A DNA stretch of 64,000 nt from Streptomyces alboniger (GCF_008704395.1 NZ_CP023695.1:6324001-6388000); one strand, 5' to 3'; positions 25,053 to 34,697 are shown, numbered from the stretch's first letter. Translations and numbers: made by a program. The notes: generated by a model from the letters alone, not told the origin.

Positions 25053-26327
25053 TCAGGAAAGGGCCGCCACCAGAGGGGCCGTCACCTGGGAGATCTGCCA
25101 GCGCCGCGCCCCGTGCGCGGCGAGCGCCGACGCCACCGAGTCGGCGTCCACCAGAGCCGGCGGCTCCCAGCAGACCCGGCGGACGGTGTCCGGGGTGATC
25201 AGGTTCTCCTGCGGCATGTTCAGCTCCTCGGCGAGCGAGGAGACCGCCGTCCGCGCGGCGGAGAGCCGGGCCGCGGCGGCGGGGTCCCGGTCCGCCCAGG
25301 ACCGCGGCGGGGGAGGCCCGCTCACCGTCTGTCCGGGCTGCGGCAGCTCGGAGTCCGGCAGTGCCTTGGCTCGGTCCACCGAGGCCTGCCACTGCTCCAG
25401 CTGGCGTCGCCCCATACGGTGTCCGAATCCCGGGAGGGCGGCGAGCGCGTGCACGTTCGGCGGCAGGGCGAGCGCCGCCTCGACGATCGCGCCGTCGCTG
25501 AGCACCTTGCCCGGCGACACGTCACGCCGCTGCGCGATGCGGTCGCGCGCGGTCCACAGCTCCCGCACGACGGCCAGCTGCCGGCGCCGCCGCACCTTGT
25601 GCATGCCGGACGTCCGGCGCCAGGGGTCCTTGCGGGGCGGCGCGGGCGGCGCGGAGGCGATGGCGTCGAACTCCTCGCGGGCCCACTCCAGCTTGCCCTG
25701 CCGGTCCAGCTCCTTCTCCAGGGCGTCGCGCAGGTCGACGAGCAGCTCGACGTCCAGCGCGGCGTACCGCAGCCAGGGCTCGGGGAGCGGCCGGGTCGAC
25801 CAGTCGACCGCGGAGTGCCCCTTCTCCAGTACGAAGCCGAGTACGCCCTCGACCATCGCGCCGAGCCCCACGCGCGGGAACCCGGCGAGCCGTCCCGCCA
25901 GCTCGGTGTCGAAGATCCGCGACGGAACCATGCCTATCTCCCGCAGGCACGGCAGATCCTGGGTGGCGGCGTGCAGGACCCACTCGGTGTCGCCGATCGC
26001 CGCGCCGAGGCCCGAGAGGTCGGGGCAGGCGACGGGGTCGATGAGCGCGGAGCCCGCGCCCTCGCGGCGGAGCTGGACGAGATAGGCGCGCTGGCCGTAC
26101 CGGTATCCGGACGCGCGTTCGGCGTCGACGGCGACGGGGCCGGTGCCGCGGGCATAGTCGGCGATCATCGCGGCGAGGGACTCCTCGTCGGCGATCACCG
26201 GCGGAATGCCGTCGCGGGGCTCGAGCAAGGGGGTCGGCAGCCCTTCGGAAGCGAGGCCGTCGTCCGGAGGAGCGCCTCCGGTGGTTCGCAGTGAGCTGTC
26301 TGCTGCGGTCTCTTGGGCGTCGGTCAC
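25053..26327 (-). CDS. RNase D-like 3'-5' exonuclease with HRDC domain
   Basis: 424 residues. The DEDD exonuclease fold (about 40-230) shows VAVDAERASGYRYGQRAYLV (motif I Asp-Glu), LHAATQDLPCLREIG (motif II Asp) and LRYAALDVELLVDL (motif III Tyr-Asp). An HRDC domain follows around 255-335 (LWTARDRIAQRRDVSPGKVL). Family members trim 3' ends of tRNA and other stable RNA. The C-terminal 90 residues are a third helical region. It starts at GTG 26327 and ends within 180 bp of fadA. Confidence 0.88.
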   Translation of the reverse strand: MTDAQETAADSSLRTTGGAPPDDGLASEGLPTPLLEPRDGIPPVIADEESLAAMIADYARGTGPVAVDAERASGYRYGQRAYLVQLRREGAGSALIDPVACPDLSGLGAAIGDTEWVLHAATQDLPCLREIGMVPSRIFDTELAGRLAGFPRVGLGAMVEGVLGFVLEKGHSAVDWSTRPLPEPWLRYAALDVELLVDLRDALEKELDRQGKLEWAREEFDAIASAPPAPPRKDPWRRTSGMHKVRRRRQLAVVRELWTARDRIAQRRDVSPGKVLSDGAIVEAALALPPNVHALAALPGFGHRMGRRQLEQWQASVDRAKALPDSELPQPGQTVSGPPPPRSWADRDPAAAARLSAARTAVSSLAEELNMPQENLITPDTVRRVCWEPPALVDADSVASALAAHGARRWQISQVTAPLVAALS

Positions 26328-26353
26328 CTGTCAAGGGTATCTGTGGATGCACG

Positions 26354-26387
26354 GCGCCCGTCGACGGAACGTTCCGTCGACGGGCGC
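26354..26387 (-). terminator. Perfect palindromic terminator after the LuxR regulator
   Basis: GCGCCCGTCGACGGAAC (26354-26370) is followed directly by its exact complement GTTCCGTCGACGGGCGC (26371-26387). It is 19 bp past the stop of the minus-strand regulator and upstream of the RNase D start. Confidence 0.8.
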
Positions 26388-26405
26388 TGGAGGGTTGTAA
26401 ATCAG

Positions 26406-27068
26406 TCAGTGGATGATTCCGGTGCGCAGTGCGACCGCCACCATCCCCGCCCGGTCACCCGTGCCGAGCTTGCGCGCGATACGGGCCAGGTGGCTCTTCA
26501 CGGTGAGCGCCGACAGGCCCATGGAGACGCCGATGGCCTTGTTCGACTGGCCTTCGGCGACGAGCCGGAGCACCTCGACCTCGCGTCCGGACAGTTCGCG
26601 GTAGCCGCCGGGGTGGCTCGGGGAGCCCGGGGGGCGGCGGTGCATTCGGGCGGCGGCCGAGCCGATCGGAGCGGCGCCGGGGCGGGTGGGGAGTCCGACG
26701 TTCGTACGGGTGCCGGTGACGACGTAGCCCTTGACGCCGCCCGCGAGGGCGTTGCGCACGGCACCGATGTCGTCGGCGGCGGAGAGGGCGAGGCCGTTGG
26801 GCCAGCCCGCGGCGCGGGTCTCGGACAGGAGCGTCAGGCCGGAGCCGTCGGGGAGGTGGACGTCTGCGACGCAGATGTCCCGGGGGTTGCCGATGCGGGG
26901 ACGAGCCTCCGCGATGGACGAGGCCTCGATGACGTCACGTACACCGAGCGCCCACAGGTGGCGGGTGACGGTGGAACGCACGCGGGGGTCGGCCACGACG
27001 ACCATGGCGGTCGGCTTGTTCGGGCGGTAGGCGACCAGGCTTGCAGGCTGCTCGAGGAGAACGGACAC
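26406..27068 (-). CDS. Orphan response regulator with LuxR-type DNA-binding domain
   Basis: 220 residues. A receiver-like N-terminal domain has the phospho-acceptor position in CVADVHLPDGSGL and the conserved Lys in GGVKGYVV, but the acidic pair near the start is reduced to VVADPRV, so phosphorylation may be weak or absent. A C-terminal LuxR helix-turn-helix follows: LSGREVEVLRLVAEGQSNKA then LSALTVKSHLARIARKLG. No histidine kinase is adjacent, so it is an orphan. It starts at GTG 27068 with AGGAGG upstream. Targets are unknown. Confidence 0.88.
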   Translation of the reverse strand: MSVLLEQPASLVAYRPNKPTAMVVVADPRVRSTVTRHLWALGVRDVIEASSIAEARPRIGNPRDICVADVHLPDGSGLTLLSETRAAGWPNGLALSAADDIGAVRNALAGGVKGYVVTGTRTNVGLPTRPGAAPIGSAAARMHRRPPGSPSHPGGYRELSGREVEVLRLVAEGQSNKAIGVSMGLSALTVKSHLARIARKLGTGDRAGMVAVALRTGIIH

Positions 27069-27189
27069 CAGGCCTCCTGGGGGGAGCGGGTGGGGGAGGG
27101 GGGGAGCGGGACGGGACCGGCTCGGGGATGAAGCCGGGACGAACCATGCTTTTCAAGGTCACAAACCTCTTCGGCAGCAAACCCGTCAG

Positions 27190-27223
27190 CCTTTAGGAAT
27201 GATCACGATTTGATGAGTGTCAA
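27190..27223 (-). promoter_or_regulatory. Possible promoter region for the LuxR regulator
   Basis: In the AT-rich stretch 27150-27240, minus strand, TTGACA occurs at 27223-27218 and would be a good -35 box, but the -10 region around 27200-27194 (ATTCCTA) is poor. The leader to the GTG start would be about 120 nt. Confidence 0.3.
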
Positions 27224-27289
27224 TCGGGACAATTAGGACACGTACTCGACCACCCGAAGACCATTCCGAACCCTCACTCTCCCGAGGGA

Positions 27290-27324
27290 CAAGAAAAGAG
27301 CCCCGCGGCACAAGGCCACGGGGC
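27290..27324 (-). terminator. Factor-independent terminator after the DUF3000 gene
   Basis: Read on the minus strand, GCCCCGTGG and CCGCGGGGC pair with one mismatch around CCTTGTG, and the hairpin is followed by CTCTTTTCTT, a good uridine tract. Confidence 0.8.
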
Positions 27325-27344
27325 AACCGCCGTCTCCGGGAACG

Positions 27345-28007
27345 TCAGGGCGAAAGAGGACCCCGCCGCTGGGGCAGCGACACCACGGAACCGTCCCCGG
27401 CGGGCCCGGCCGGCGGCAGCCCGGCGATCTGGCAGAGCAACTCGCACCACGCCGCCAGATGCGCCCCCGTGTCCGGCACCCCGCCGCCCCCCTCCCGGGG
27501 AGTCCAGGACGCCCGGATCTCGATCTGCGAGGCGGGCGGGCGCTCCGAGAGCCCCCCGAAGTAGTGCGACCCCGCGCGGGTCACCGTGCCGCTCGCCTCC
27601 CCGACCGAGAGGCCGCGCGAGTGCAGTGCCCCGGTCAGCCACGACCAGCACACCTCCGGCAGCAGCGGATCCGCCGCCATCTCCGGCTCCAGCTCCGCCC
27701 GCACGAGCGTCACCAGCCGGAACGTGCCCTGCCAGGCGTCGTGCCCCGCCGGATCGTGGAGCAGTACGAGCCGCCCGTCGGCGAGGTCCTCCTCGCCGTC
27801 CACGACCGCCGCCTCCAACGCGTACGCGTAGGGCGCGAGCCGCTGCGGCGGCCGCGTCGGATCGATCTCGATCTCCGGCCGCAGCCGTGCCCCCCGCAGC
27901 GCCTCGACCGCCGCGCGGAAGGGCACCGGAGCCGAATCCGCCACCTTCCCCTCCGAACCGTCCATCTCTCCAGCGCCGTCCGACCGTTGTCCCTGAGCCG
28001 CAGCCAT
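27345..28007 (-). CDS. DUF3000 family protein
   Basis: 220 residues, soluble, of the actinobacterial DUF3000 family. Recognisable segments are FRAAVEALRGARLRPEIEID, LAPYAYALEAAV, EVCWSWLTGAL and YFGGLSERPPASQIEIRASW. The function is unknown. The frame is open far upstream over hemE, but ATG 28007 is the first start clear of hemE and is near the family start; ATG 27965 is possible. It is divergent from hemE across 85 bp, an arrangement kept in Streptomyces genomes. Confidence 0.85.
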   Translation of the reverse strand: MAAAQGQRSDGAGEMDGSEGKVADSAPVPFRAAVEALRGARLRPEIEIDPTRPPQRLAPYAYALEAAVVDGEEDLADGRLVLLHDPAGHDAWQGTFRLVTLVRAELEPEMAADPLLPEVCWSWLTGALHSRGLSVGEASGTVTRAGSHYFGGLSERPPASQIEIRASWTPREGGGGVPDTGAHLAAWCELLCQIAGLPPAGPAGDGSVVSLPQRRGPLSP

Positions 28008-28092
28008 GCGGGGAAGGTTAAGGGGAACGGCGCCCTCGCGCAGGGAGAGACACCCGTGAGGGGGCTTCCGGTCAACGTGCGAGACTTTCCGC

Positions 28093-29166
28093 GTGAGTGC
28101 CAACAGCAGCCAGAGCCCCGCGGGCCGGCAGAACGCAGCGACGTACGACTCCCCCTTCATGAAGGCGTGCAGGCGCGAGGCCGTGCCGCACACGCCGGTC
28201 TGGTTCATGCGGCAGGCGGGGCGCTCACTGCCCGAGTACCGCAAGGTCCGCGAGGGCACGGCCATGCTGGAGTCCTGCATGCGGCCCGACCTCGTCACCG
28301 AGATCACGCTGCAGCCGGTGCGCCGCCATCACGTGGACGCGGCGATCTACTTCAGCGACATCGTGGTCCCGCTGAAGGCGATCGGCGTCGACCTCGACAT
28401 CAAGCCCGGCATCGGCCCTGTCGTGGAGAACCCCATCCGCTCGCGCGCCGACCTGGCGCAGCTGCGGGACCTCACCCCGGAGGACGTCCACTACGTCACC
28501 GAGGCGATCGGGATGCTGACGGGCGAGCTGGGCGCGACGCCGCTCATCGGGTTCGCCGGGGCGCCTTTCACCCTCGCGAGCTACCTCGTCGAGGGCGGCC
28601 CGAGCCGCAACCACGAGCACACCAAGGCGCTGATGTACGGCGACCCGCAGCTCTGGGCCGACCTGCTCGACCGGCTCGCCGAGATCACGGCCGCCTTCCT
28701 GAAGGTGCAGATCGAGGCCGGCGCGAGCGCCGTGCAGCTCTTCGACTCGTGGGTGGGCGCGCTGTCGCCCGCCGACTACCGGCGCTCGGTGATGCCCGCG
28801 TCGGCGAAGGTCTTCGACGCGGTCGCCTCGTACGGCGTGCCCCGGATCCACTTCGGCGTCGGCACGGGCGAGCTGCTCGGGCTGATGGGCGAGGCCGGTG
28901 CCGATGTCGTCGGCGCCGACTGGCGGGTGCCGATGGACGAGGCGGCGCGGCGCGTAGGCCCTGGCAAGGCGCTCCAGGGCAACCTCGACCCGGCCGTCCT
29001 CTTCTCCACCCGCGAGGCCGTGGAGGCGAAGACGGACGAGGTGCTGGCCGCCGCGAGCGGCCTGGAGGGCCACATCTTCAACCTCGGCCACGGCGTCCTG
29101 CCGACCACGGACCCCGAGGCGCTGACCCGACTCGTGGAGTACGTCCATACGCGTACGGCTGTCTGA
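28093..29166 (+). CDS. hemE: Uroporphyrinogen decarboxylase
   Basis: Decarboxylates uroporphyrinogen III to coproporphyrinogen III in haem synthesis; cytosolic and cofactor-free. At 357 residues it has normal length. The N-terminal signature [16 protein letters not shown] (about 35-50), with the substrate-binding Arg residues, and [16 protein letters not shown] (about 158-173) are exact family motifs, with the catalytic Asp in [12 protein letters not shown] 28093 has no visible Shine-Dalgarno sequence. The later haem genes cgoX and chdC lie 4 kb downstream, separate from it. Confidence 0.96.
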   Translation: MSANSSQSPAGRQNAATYDSPFMKACRREAVPHTPVWFMRQAGRSLPEYRKVREGTAMLESCMRPDLVTEITLQPVRRHHVDAAIYFSDIVVPLKAIGVDLDIKPGIGPVVENPIRSRADLAQLRDLTPEDVHYVTEAIGMLTGELGATPLIGFAGAPFTLASYLVEGGPSRNHEHTKALMYGDPQLWADLLDRLAEITAAFLKVQIEAGASAVQLFDSWVGALSPADYRRSVMPASAKVFDAVASYGVPRIHFGVGTGELLGLMGEAGADVVGADWRVPMDEAARRVGPGKALQGNLDPAVLFSTREAVEAKTDEVLAAASGLEGHIFNLGHGVLPTTDPEALTRLVEYVHTRTAV

Positions 29167-29172
29167 AATATG

Positions 29173-29216
29173 TCCGAAAAAGGTCCCTGCCCGGGTGGGC
29201 GGGGACCTTTTTCGGA
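29173..29216. terminator. Bidirectional terminator between hemE and epimerase
   Basis: Arms 29173-29192 and 29197-29216 pair over 20 bp with one G-T pair. The arms contain AAAAA and TTTTT, so each strand ends in a uridine-rich stretch. It serves two convergent genes. Confidence 0.85.
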
Positions 29217-29228
29217 TCTCCTTCGAGA

Positions 29229-30155
29229 TCACCGGGGGCTCCCGGTGATCGGCGCGAGGTGCGGCGCGCCGTCCGCGGCCCAGAGCGCGGCCAGCGACTC
29301 GCGCAGGGTGAACCGCGGCTGCCAGCCCAGCTCCCACTCCGCGGCGGTGACGTCGGAGCACTGCCAGGGCGCCGCGGCCGGACGGCCCGCCGCGGCGAGC
29401 ACCTCCTCGACGTCCCCGGTGAAGCCCGAGGCGGCCACCAGGCCGTGTGCCAGGTCGCGCACCGGGACGGCACGGCCGCTGCCGATGTTGAGCAGCCGCG
29501 GCAGCCGCCCGGGCAGGGCCAGCGCGAGTGCCACGGCCTGCGCCACATCGCGTACGTCGACGAAGTCCCGGTGCGCCGAGAGGTCACCGACCCGCACCGC
29601 GCCGTGCGGGGTCCGGGCGACGGCGTGGCTCAGCTCGGCGGTGAGGCGGCCCGGGAGGGCGGCCGGGGGAGCGCCGGGCCCCACCGGATTGGTGACCCGC
29701 AGAACGATGGCGTCGAGCCGCGTGTCCAGGACGGCGAGGGTGCCGGCCAGTTTGGTAGCGCCGTACGGGGTGACCGGGCGGGCGGGGTCGTCCTCGGAGG
29801 TCCGCTCGCCGATCGCGCTCGGTCCGTACTCGGCGGCCGAGCCGAGGTGCACAAGTCGGGCGGTGGGCACCGCGGCCCGCAGGGCCTCGCACAGGACGGC
29901 GGGGCCGCGGGAGTTGACCTCGGCGAGGGTGAGCGGGCTGCCGCCGACGGCGCCGGCGCAGTTGACCACGGCGTCCGGCGCGGCCCGGCCCAGCTGTTCG
30001 GCGAGCGCGTCGGGCGTGATGGTGGCGAGATCGATCCGGTGGTCGTCGACGGGGGCACGGCCGCCGCGGAGCAGTCGCACGCCCGGCAGGGCGCGCAGCC
30101 GTTCGGCGATGTGGCCACCCAGGTATCCGGTGGAGCCAAGGACGAGTATGCGCAC
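29229..30155 (-). CDS. NAD-dependent epimerase/dehydratase family protein
   Basis: 308 residues, extended short-chain dehydrogenase fold. The nucleotide site is LVLGSTGYLGGHIAERL (residues 4-20). The catalytic region has LVHLGSAAEYGPS followed by TPYGATKLAGTLA, giving the Tyr and Lys of the YxxxK motif. It is probably a nucleotide-sugar epimerase or reductase; the substrate cannot be read. GTG 30155 has GAGGAGA upstream. It is monocistronic and converges on hemE. Confidence 0.82.
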   Translation of the reverse strand: MRILVLGSTGYLGGHIAERLRALPGVRLLRGGRAPVDDHRIDLATITPDALAEQLGRAAPDAVVNCAGAVGGSPLTLAEVNSRGPAVLCEALRAAVPTARLVHLGSAAEYGPSAIGERTSEDDPARPVTPYGATKLAGTLAVLDTRLDAIVLRVTNPVGPGAPPAALPGRLTAELSHAVARTPHGAVRVGDLSAHRDFVDVRDVAQAVALALALPGRLPRLLNIGSGRAVPVRDLAHGLVAASGFTGDVEEVLAAAGRPAAAPWQCSDVTAAEWELGWQPRFTLRESLAALWAADGAPHLAPITGSPR

Positions 30156-30690
30156 GGTCTCCTCACGCTTCCCTGAGGAGAATGCCGGTGTGATTCATGC
30201 GGTGTGTGGTCCCCTCCACGGTCGGGCCGATGGGGTCTGCACCCCATGGCCCGCCCCCCAAACAGCTGGTCACACGTCGCAGCGTGTGTCCGTGCCGCTC
30301 TGACGCGTCACATGGTGGGGCCCGTCTGTGGGATCTGTGCCGATCCTGTGAAAACCTGGCGGAAAAAAGATGGCACTCCTTCAGGGGTGCGGCATGCGAT
30401 GCGCGGGACCCGTGAGGTACTCCCGGAGTCGAGGCTTCCGGTGGACCGTGGCCGCTCAGAGGGGTTGCCGGGTCTCGCCCCGCCGGTGGGTGGCGAATAC
30501 ACGCGCCGCCCGTGGGCGGGCTCCCACGGCACGCTGATCACGGGCGGCCGCGACCGCCCGGAATCAGCCAAACGGGAAACGTTACCCAGTGGTCACTTTT
30601 CTCTAGTAAGCGCGTACTGACCTGCGGGGGAAGCGCGTTCCCCGTCCCTTGAGGGGGTGCGGAACAGGTTGCGTACGCGGTGCGGCTGTT
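30156..30690. other. 535-bp gene-free interval
   Basis: No convincing coding region: the short open frames here lack codon bias, ribosome-binding sites and family motifs. It contains a minus-strand terminator-like hairpin at 30361-30390, an AT-richer patch around 30570-30610 that could hold a minus-strand promoter, and the leader of the epimerase gene nearest 30156. It could encode a small RNA or a long 3' UTR of the flavoprotein mRNA. Confidence 0.5.
30361..30390 (-). terminator. Hairpin with T6 tract in the gene-free interval
   Basis: On the minus strand GCACCCCTGAAGGAGTGC folds into a 7-bp stem with one mismatch and is followed by CATCTTTTTT. It lies 300 bp past the end of the flavoprotein gene and would end either that mRNA or a separate small RNA. 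Confidence 0.6.
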
Positions 30691-32097
30691 TCAGCTGGAG
30701 GCCGTGTCCGCCCGTACCGCCGCCACCGCCTTGCGCGCCGCCACCAGGATCGGGTCCCACACCGGGGAGAACGGCGGCGCGTACCCCAGGTCCAGTGCCG
30801 TCATCTGTTCCACCGTCATCCCCGCCGTCAGCGCGACCGCCGCCACGTCGACCCGCTTGCCCGCGCCCTCGCGCCCGACGATCTGCACGCCGAGGAGCTT
30901 GCCCGTGCGCCGCTCGGCGAGCATCTTCACCGTCATCAGGGCCGCGCCCGGGTAGTAACCGGCGCGGCTCGTCGACTCGATGGTCACCGACACGAACCGC
31001 AGCCCGGCCGCGAGGGCGTCCTTCTCGCGCAGCCCCGTACGGGCGATCTCCAGGTCGCACACCTTGCTGACGGCCGTGCCGACCACACCGGGGAACGTCG
31101 CGTAACTCCCGCCCACGTTCGAGCCGATGACCTGCCCGTGCTTGTTCGCGTGCGTGCCGAGCGCGATGTGCCGCTCGCGCCCCGACATCAGGTCGAGGAC
31201 CTCTACGCAGTCACCGCCCGCCCAGATGTTCTCGTGCCCCCGCACCCGCATCGCGAGGTCGGTCAGCAGGCCGCCGTGCTCGCCGAGCGGCAGCCCCGCC
31301 TCGCGCGCCAGTTCGGTCTCGGGCCGTACGCCGACCCCGAGGATCACCACGTCGGCCGGGTACTCGGCGTTCTCCGTGGCCACCGCCCTGACCCGCCCGT
31401 CGTCGCCCGTGAGGATCTTGGTGACCTCGGTGTCGTTCACCATCTCGATGCCGAGGCCCGTCATCGCGTCGTGGACGAGGCGGCCCATGTCCGGGTCGAG
31501 CGTGGACATCGGCTCCTTGCCGCGGTTGACGACCGTCACGTCATAGCCGCGCTGGATCATCGCCTCGGCCATCTCGACGCCGATGTAGCCCGCGCCGACG
31601 ACCACGGCGCGGCGGCCCTCGGTGCGGCGGTCCTCGGTGCGCTCCAGGGTGTCGATCAGGGCCTGGCCGTCACCGAGGGTCTGCACGCCGTGCACGCCGG
31701 GCGCGTCGATGCCCGGCAGCGACGGACGCAACGGCCGGGCACCGGTGGCGATGACGAGCTTGTCGTACGCCGTCCAGTACTCCTCGCCCCCTTCGAGGTC
31801 ACGCGCGAGCACGCGCCGCCCCGGCACGTCGATGCGGCACACCTCGGTGCGCATCCGCAGGTCGATCGCGCGCTCCCGGTGCTCCTCGGGCGTGCGCGCG
31901 ACCAGATCGTCCCGCTCGTCGACGGCGCCGCCGACCCAGTAGGGGATGCCGCAGGCGGAGTACGAGGTGAAGCGGCCGCGCTCGAACGCGACGATCTCCA
32001 GTTCGTCCGGGCTCCTGAGCCTGCGCGCCTGCGATGCCGCCGACATGCCGGCGGCATCGCCTCCGATGATGACCAGTCGCTCTTGTGTGCTGCTCAT
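30691..32097 (-). CDS. FAD-dependent pyridine nucleotide-disulfide oxidoreductase, CoA-disulfide reductase/NADH oxidase type
   Basis: 468 residues. The FAD site is VIIGGDAAGMSAASQA (residues 9-24). A single redox Cys49 in TSYSACGIPYWVGG replaces the CxxxxC pair, which places it with CoA-disulfide reductases and NADH oxidases. The NAD(P)H site is AVVVGAGYIGVEMAEAM, the second FAD motif is IWAGGDCVEV, and a C-terminal dimerisation domain follows. It may reduce coenzyme A disulfide, polysulfide or oxygen; Streptomyces mainly uses mycothiol, so the substrate is open. ATG 32097 is chosen over a longer frame; no ribosome-binding site is seen and CAATAC just upstream may be a -10 box of a leaderless mRNA. 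Confidence 0.85.
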   Translation of the reverse strand: MSSTQERLVIIGGDAAGMSAASQARRLRSPDELEIVAFERGRFTSYSACGIPYWVGGAVDERDDLVARTPEEHRERAIDLRMRTEVCRIDVPGRRVLARDLEGGEEYWTAYDKLVIATGARPLRPSLPGIDAPGVHGVQTLGDGQALIDTLERTEDRRTEGRRAVVVGAGYIGVEMAEAMIQRGYDVTVVNRGKEPMSTLDPDMGRLVHDAMTGLGIEMVNDTEVTKILTGDDGRVRAVATENAEYPADVVILGVGVRPETELAREAGLPLGEHGGLLTDLAMRVRGHENIWAGGDCVEVLDLMSGRERHIALGTHANKHGQVIGSNVGGSYATFPGVVGTAVSKVCDLEIARTGLREKDALAAGLRFVSVTIESTSRAGYYPGAALMTVKMLAERRTGKLLGVQIVGREGAGKRVDVAAVALTAGMTVEQMTALDLGYAPPFSPVWDPILVAARKAVAAVRADTASS

Positions 32098-32200
32098 GTA
32101 TTGACACGCTACGGCGCGGTGGCGCTGCGCCGGCGGAAGGGGGCCCATCTGCGGGTTCGTTCTGGCTGGGCGCGCCCTCGCGGCGGAGCCGCACATGTCG

Positions 32201-32230
32201 CAGCCCCGCGCCCCTTACGGGGCGCCCCGT
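32201..32230. repeat. Dispersed intergenic hairpin repeat, copy C
   Basis: GCGCCCC (32208-32214), loop TTAC, GGGGCGC (32219-32225), preceded by CAGCCCC. The TTA in the loop is the stop codon (TAA) of the minus-strand DUF4349 gene, so the element overlaps its 3' end as copy B does for the NYN gene. Confidence 0.65.
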
Positions 32231-33105
32231 CCGTGGCGGGGGAGTACGACTCGCAGCCACAGCAGCAGGAGCAGTGCGGCGACCGCGGCGAACGGCAGGA
32301 CCGCCGCCAGTGCGATCACGATCCAGCGCAGTCCGGTGACGAACACGTCCCAGCCGCCCCCGAGCGCGTCCCCGAACGTCGGATCGTCGTCCCCGGCATC
32401 CGTCTGCCCTTGGTGTTCGGTCAGCGACAGCGTGATCGTCGCCATGGCCGTACGGTCCCTCAGCGAGGCCCGCTGCGCGAGCAGCGACTCCAGGTCGGCC
32501 TGACGGGTGCTCAACTCCCCTTCCAGGGTGACCACATCGCTCAGCTTCGTCGCCCTGTCCATCAGCTCCCGCACGCGCGCCACGCTCGCCCGCTGGGACT
32601 TGACGCGGCTCTCGACATCGATGACCTGGGCGGTGACGTCCTGCGCCTTGGCGTCGCGGTCGACCAGCTTGCCGGTCCCTTCCAGTGCGGTGAGGACGTC
32701 CTCGTACTTCTCCTGCGGAACGCGCAGCACCAGGCGGGAGCGCTCGCGGCCCTCGTCGTCGCGCGAGGTGCTCTCGTTCCCCACGGTGCCGCCCGCGTCC
32801 TCGGCCGCCGCGCGGGCCTCCTCCAGCGCCTTCGGTACGTCCCCGACCCGGACGGTGAGCCTCGCGGTGCGGATGATCTGAGGGCCAGTCAGTTTCGAGG
32901 GCTTACGCTTCGCCGACTTGCCGGACTGCGCGCCGTCCGCGTCCTCGGGCCCTTGCGGACCGGCGGCATGATCGGCCGCCGAGGCCCCCTTGGCGTCCCC
33001 GCCGCTGTCGCCGTCGCCGCTCGCGGTGCACCCCGTGAGCGCGAGCGCGACCGCCAGAAGCAAACCGGAGAGAGCCCGGACCGTGAGCCTGCTGGACGTG
33101 TGCAT
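32215..33105 (-). CDS. DUF4349 domain lipoprotein
   Basis: 296 residues. Signal peptide with lipobox ALTGC (Cys about residue 26), a linker rich in Gly, Asp and Ala, then the DUF4349 domain: IIRTARLTVRVGDVPKALEEA, GGTVGNESTSRDDEG, RLVLRVPQEKYEDVL, a coiled-coil region (about 165-215) and a C-terminal membrane helix WIVIALAAVLPFAAVAALLLL. It is therefore anchored at both ends on the outer face of the membrane. The function is unknown. ATG 33105 is chosen because the signal peptide starts there. Confidence 0.85.
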   Translation of the reverse strand: MHTSSRLTVRALSGLLLAVALALTGCTASGDGDSGGDAKGASAADHAAGPQGPEDADGAQSGKSAKRKPSKLTGPQIIRTARLTVRVGDVPKALEEARAAAEDAGGTVGNESTSRDDEGRERSRLVLRVPQEKYEDVLTALEGTGKLVDRDAKAQDVTAQVIDVESRVKSQRASVARVRELMDRATKLSDVVTLEGELSTRQADLESLLAQRASLRDRTAMATITLSLTEHQGQTDAGDDDPTFGDALGGGWDVFVTGLRWIVIALAAVLPFAAVAALLLLLWLRVVLPRHGRGAP

Positions 33106-33229
33106 CGACGTACCCCCGAGGGTCGTGGCCAGTGATGCTCCTACGACGCCAGGGAGGGGCACAACGGTGGTTGCCGACCGGTCCCGATGCGGTCACGGTC
33201 GGGACTCGGCGGTCTGAGAGAGTGGAGAC

Positions 33230-34693
33230 ATGCGCGAAACGGACACACGCACGGGTAGCGGCCACGCCGTCGTCATCGGAGGCGGGATCGCCGGCCTTGC
33301 CGCCGCGCACCGCCTGCTCGCCACCGATCCGCGGACCCGCGTGACCGTCCTGGAGGCCTCCGACAGGCTCGGCGGCAAGCTGCGCGCCGGGGAGATCGCG
33401 GGGGTCCGCGTCGACCTCGGCGCCGAGTCGATGCTCGCCCGCCGCCCCGAGGCCGTCGCCCTCGCCCGCGAAACAGGTCTCGCCGACCGGCTCCGGTCGC
33501 CCGCCACCGCGACCGCCGCGATCTGGACCCGGGGCGCCCTGCGTCCCATGCCCAAGGGGCACGTCATGGGCGTGCCCGGTGCCGCCTCCGCCCTCTACGG
33601 GGTCCTCTCCGACGAGGGCCTGCGCCGCATCGAGCGCGACCGCGAACTGCCCCGCACCGAGATCGGCGACGATGTCGCCGTCGGCGAGTACGTCGCCGCG
33701 CGCCTGGGCCGCGAGGTCGTCGACCGCCTCGTGGAGCCCCTGCTCGGCGGGGTGTACGCCGGGGACGCCTACCGCATCTCGATGCGCTCGGCCGTCCCGC
33801 AGCTCTTCGAGGCCGCCCGCACGCACGCCTCCCTCACGGACGGCGTCCGTGACATCCAGGCCCGCGCCGCGCGGAACCAGCAGACCGGCCCGGTCTTCAT
33901 GGGCATCGAGGGCGGCGTCGGTCGGCTGCCGCTCGCCGTCGCGGAGTCGGTACGCGCGCGTGGCGCACGAATCCTGACCGACACACCCGTCACAGAGCTG
34001 CGGCGCGCCGGTGACCGCTGGCGCGTGGTCACCGCGAGCGAGGTGTACGAAGCCGACGCCGTCGTCCTGGCCCTGCCCGCGCCCGCCGCCGCGAAGCTCC
34101 TGGACGCCGAGTCGCCCGCCGCGGCCGCCGAGCTGCGCGGCGTCGAGTACGCCTCCATGGCGCTGATCACGCTCGCGTACAGGCGCGCCGAGACCGACCT
34201 CCCCGAAGGCAGCGGTTTCCTCGTGCCGCCCGTGGACGGACGCACCATCAAGGCGTCCACCTTCGCTAGCCGCAAATGGGGCTGGATCGACCGGCAGGAC
34301 CCGGACCTGCTGGTCCTGCGCACGTCGGTGGGCCGGTACGGGGAGACGGAGATCCTCGGCCGCGACGACGCCGACCTCATCGCCCTCTCCCGCCACGACC
34401 TGCGCGAGGCCACCGGTCTCACCGCCACCCCCGTCGCCTCCCGCGTCACCCGCTGGGACGACGGCCTGCCGCAGTACCCCGTCGGCCACCACGCGCGCGT
34501 GGCCCGCGTCCGCGCGCACGTCGCCGCGCTGCCCGGTCTCGCGGTCTGCGGAGCCGCGTACGACGGCGTGGGCATCCCCGCGTGCGTCGCGAGCGCCAAC
34601 GCGGCCGTCGACCAGCTGGCGGGGGACCTCGCCGGTGTGGAGCAGCTCACCCGCGACCCGGTGCGGAGTCCGCGCGGCGGCGGAGGAGAATAG
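33230..34693 (+). CDS. cgoX: Coproporphyrinogen III oxidase (HemY/CgoX type)
   Basis: 487 residues, FAD-dependent. The dinucleotide site is [17 protein letters not shown] (about 13-29), followed by [19 protein letters not shown], and the C-terminal flavin motif is [20 protein letters not shown]. In Actinobacteria the enzyme oxidises coproporphyrinogen III to coproporphyrin III in the coproporphyrin-dependent haem route; older annotation calls it hemG or hemY protoporphyrinogen oxidase. ATG 33230 follows GAGAGTGGAG. The haem decarboxylase gene starts 4 bp after its stop, so they form an operon. Confidence 0.93.
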   Translation: MRETDTRTGSGHAVVIGGGIAGLAAAHRLLATDPRTRVTVLEASDRLGGKLRAGEIAGVRVDLGAESMLARRPEAVALARETGLADRLRSPATATAAIWTRGALRPMPKGHVMGVPGAASALYGVLSDEGLRRIERDRELPRTEIGDDVAVGEYVAARLGREVVDRLVEPLLGGVYAGDAYRISMRSAVPQLFEAARTHASLTDGVRDIQARAARNQQTGPVFMGIEGGVGRLPLAVAESVRARGARILTDTPVTELRRAGDRWRVVTASEVYEADAVVLALPAPAAAKLLDAESPAAAAELRGVEYASMALITLAYRRAETDLPEGSGFLVPPVDGRTIKASTFASRKWGWIDRQDPDLLVLRTSVGRYGETEILGRDDADLIALSRHDLREATGLTATPVASRVTRWDDGLPQYPVGHHARVARVRAHVAALPGLAVCGAAYDGVGIPACVASANAAVDQLAGDLAGVEQLTRDPVRSPRGGGGE

Positions 34694-34697
34694 CCGC

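Noticed and set aside
30393..30600. CGGCAACC-containing segment resembling a SAM riboswitch core on the minus strand
   Set aside because: The other conserved SAM-I/SAM-IV elements and the pseudoknot partners are not present, and no methionine-pathway gene is downstream.
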